Program-made: the position numbers and the translations under genes
Notes under the pieces: generated by a model
The model's input: the letters and a program-made list of their open reading frames with translations, nothing else
Database searches by the model: none
Told to the model about the DNA's origin: nothing
In this document: positions 62,191 through 64,000 of the stretch, in pieces
How the letters are laid out: each line of letters starts with the position of its first letter
Position numbering within the stretch: position 1 is the stretch's first letter
Assembly: GCA_024516155.1 (NCBI GenBank)
Contig: JAJJXM010000042.1
Span: forward strand, 372,001-436,000
Direction of reading: 5' to 3'
Length of the DNA: 64,000 nucleotides
DNA from: Pyronema omphalodes
Lineage: Eukaryota > Ascomycota > Pezizomycetes > Pezizales > Pyronemataceae

Positions 62191-63631
62191 GTGACTGTTG
62201 ATTATTTGGAAAGTTCATACTTTTCGTTGATGGGTTGTAATACTGCATTGTTCGAACTGGGGTTTCGAATGTATATTTTAGTCTACCGTTTTCTTGAATC
62301 AAATTGAATTTGAATCTCTGTCTAAAAATTTTCTGAACTATGATCCGCAGAATTAATTGTGTTTATCAAAATCTACTCTTGGCAGGAACTCTTATGCAGA
62401 ATTGACTTTCTGAGGCTGGGCTTCAGCTTTCATCCTTTTGACTAATCGATAAAACGGTTGGCGACTGTCAAGGCAAGCTTTGTGATGCCACAACATGAGA
62501 CAGGGATCTTGACACAGGGGCCCCTACTCTGTGCCGTAGGGAACCGTGAGAGGGCCGTAGGAGGGCCGCAAGAGAACATAGAGGACCGTGATACTACTAT
62601 CCTGAGGATCCCAGAATATCCTGACTGGGAGCCTGTAGTCAGACATGGTGATACAACATACCGCTTCGGGCCAAATTTAGCAGCAAGGGAGGTGTATACG
62701 TATGGAACATCATAAGCCGAGCGAGTGATTAGTAGATTAGGGCTGAGATTTCACGGCAGCGGTTTGAGGTGACGTGTGAAATTGGACAAATGAACGAACT
62801 GATATATATAGGGGTTTAGTAAATAACGCTGGGATAGTTGGTGCATTGGTTTTTACGGAAAGCGGGTGGGATGATGATACGTATTGTTTAAAGGACTTGG
62901 CGAGATTCTGAAAATAGTATTGAAATTTAAGACCATAAATTGACAGCTTGCATAAAAAAAACTATCATCCAGATACCAGAAAATCGTCCTATGTAAAACC
63001 ATCAACTCCCCCCACTCATACAACACTGCATGTCAAAAATAAACAAATTCTCTGAATAAAAAGAATCCTCTCTACAACTCAATCACCCCTTCTAGAAATC
63101 ACCACCCTTATTCTCCGTCTTAAGGATCAAATGTGAAAGACATAGTGCACCAGCACTCCATCCATAATCCAGCACAGACTCATCGAACCCCCTTAGTCTC
63201 TCCAGTATACTATCCATTAACCCACATTACTCCGTTTCTTCTGATTACCTATATATACTTTCTCCATCATCATAACATCTAATAGTTCCTGAATACGCAC
63301 CATACGCCACTATTCTTAGCTAGACGTGACTTGTGGAAAAACATTAACTCTCCCGGTATTTGATACCCCGGGGCTCGAAGTAACTTTCCAGATCTCACAC
63401 TTCGACCAAAAATCAGATTCCTATATTACGTAGTCCATCATTTTTCGCAGTGTCGTATGTCAGAATGAAGCCTGTATCATAGATATCGTCTCTAAAATTC
63501 CTCACCCGTAACATCGTGGGTCTGTCAGTATTAGTTTCTTCTATCTGTACTTCCCTCCGTCAGCGCTGGAGGCCTGAGAATGAGGTTTAAATAATTGCAG
63601 TGTAAATGTTTGGTTTATAACAAAGATATAA
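62191..63631. other. Intergenic, no supported gene
   Basis: An 85-residue plus frame at 62458-62715, which opens on TTG, contains coding-like sequence (RIPEYPDWEPVVRHGD) but has no ATG, domain or splice partner. The remainder is AT-rich, with no open frame of note. Confidence 0.4.
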
Positions 63632-63716
63632 TCCTCGGTAGTATAGTGGTTAGTATTTCCGCCTGTCACTACTTGATAGTTCGCGGGAGACCGGGGTTCA
63701 ATTCCCCGCCGAGGAG
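63632..63716 (+). tRNA. tRNA-Asp (GUC) with a 13-nt intron
   Basis: The acceptor stem TCCTCGG pairs with CCGAGGA and G follows as discriminator base. The D arm spans TAGTATAGTGGTTAGTAT. The anticodon stem TCCGC/GCGGG encloses the loop CTGTCA-C with anticodon GTC. A 13-nt insertion lies after position 37, the canonical intron site. The T arm is CGGGG-TTCAATT-CCCCG. Without the insertion the mature length is 72 nt, as usual for tRNA-Asp. A and B boxes are intact, and a TTTCTTTTT stretch lies just downstream as a likely Pol III terminator. Confidence 0.95.
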
Positions 63717-63733
63717 TTTCTTTTTCGTTTTCT
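63717..63733 (+). terminator. T-rich Pol III terminator of tRNA-Asp
   Basis: TTTCTTTTTCGTTTTC directly follows the discriminator base; runs of four to five T terminate RNA polymerase III. Confidence 0.6.
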
Positions 63734-64000
63734 GACCCCCTGGTGTTTTTTTGTCCAGTTTTTTTTTCTACGTGGAGGCAATGTACTCAGTCATTCGGCT
63801 GGGAGTGATGTGGTAATATATGTTGTTACATTCTTAGATATGTCATGGGTATATCAGGACAACTCGGGATATGTCGGCTTTCTGTTGTGCTGCTATGTCT
63901 TTATGCTATACTATGCTATACATGCTACCAGAAAATTCTAACGCTAATGCTAATGGCAATAACTACCCACCCACACACACACTCACTCACTCACCTCGGA
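63734..64000. other. Right edge, no supported gene
   Basis: Contains CTATGCTATAC repeats near 63893-63925 and CACACACTCACTCAC at the very end. Nothing coding is visible. Confidence 0.4.

Noticed and set aside
62458..62715. 85-residue plus-strand frame with RIPEYPDWEPVVRHGD
   Set aside because: It opens on TTG only, with no ATG; no domain and no supporting splice site.

Overview
The window is a eukaryotic, filamentous-ascomycete (Pezizomycotina) chromosome segment. The genes carry short introns, mostly 50-140 nt, with GT(A/G)-AG borders and CTAAC/CTGA-like branch sites. Families typical of moulds are present: a PalB/Rim13 calpain, a DUF3431 protein, an ascomycete cellobiose dehydrogenase, GPI-anchored cell-wall proteins, an F-box/ankyrin protein and a SANT/Myb-like protein. 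A Leotiomycete is my best guess, but the sequence alone does not prove it. All gene models were assembled by hand: open frames were joined only where a splice pair restored both the frame and a recognisable motif.

Layout. 0-9.9 kb is gene-poor: a tiny two-exon gene (1900-2222), an F-box protein (2355-2819) and an F-box/ankyrin protein (7589-8227). 9.96-14.1 kb holds a very Gln/Glu/Pro-rich repeat gene of unknown family, with an in-frame TAG that must be an intron, a read-through or a mutation. 14.7-31.9 kb is crowded with micro- and minisatellites between and inside genes: an unknown basic/acidic protein (15.8-16.9), a DUF3431 type-II membrane protein (20.3-21.5), a peroxisomal ATP carrier (22.2-23.8) and the PalB calpain (26.6-30.2). 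The carrier and the calpain have unusually long first introns (430 and 641 nt) filled with simple sequence. 32.4-35.9 kb holds an SDR dehydrogenase, possibly made in mitochondrial and cytosolic forms, and a secreted M28 aminopeptidase. 36-50.8 kb is mostly gene-poor, with one SANT/Myb-like regulator (41.98-43.81) and one doubtful spliced gene (45.9-47.2).

50.8-62.2 kb is a surface/redox neighbourhood: a histidine-rich GPI protein with a duplicated HGDHW motif, an MFS transporter, a haem-flavin cellobiose dehydrogenase and a GPI-anchored cupredoxin. A tRNA-Asp(GUC) gene with a 13-nt intron lies at 63632-63716.

The genes do not form an obvious biosynthetic cluster. The most interesting items are the Q/E/P repeat gene, the His-rich duplicated-motif surface protein and its redox/metal-binding neighbours, the satellite-dense 17-kb block with expanded introns, and the small spliced gene at 1900-2222.
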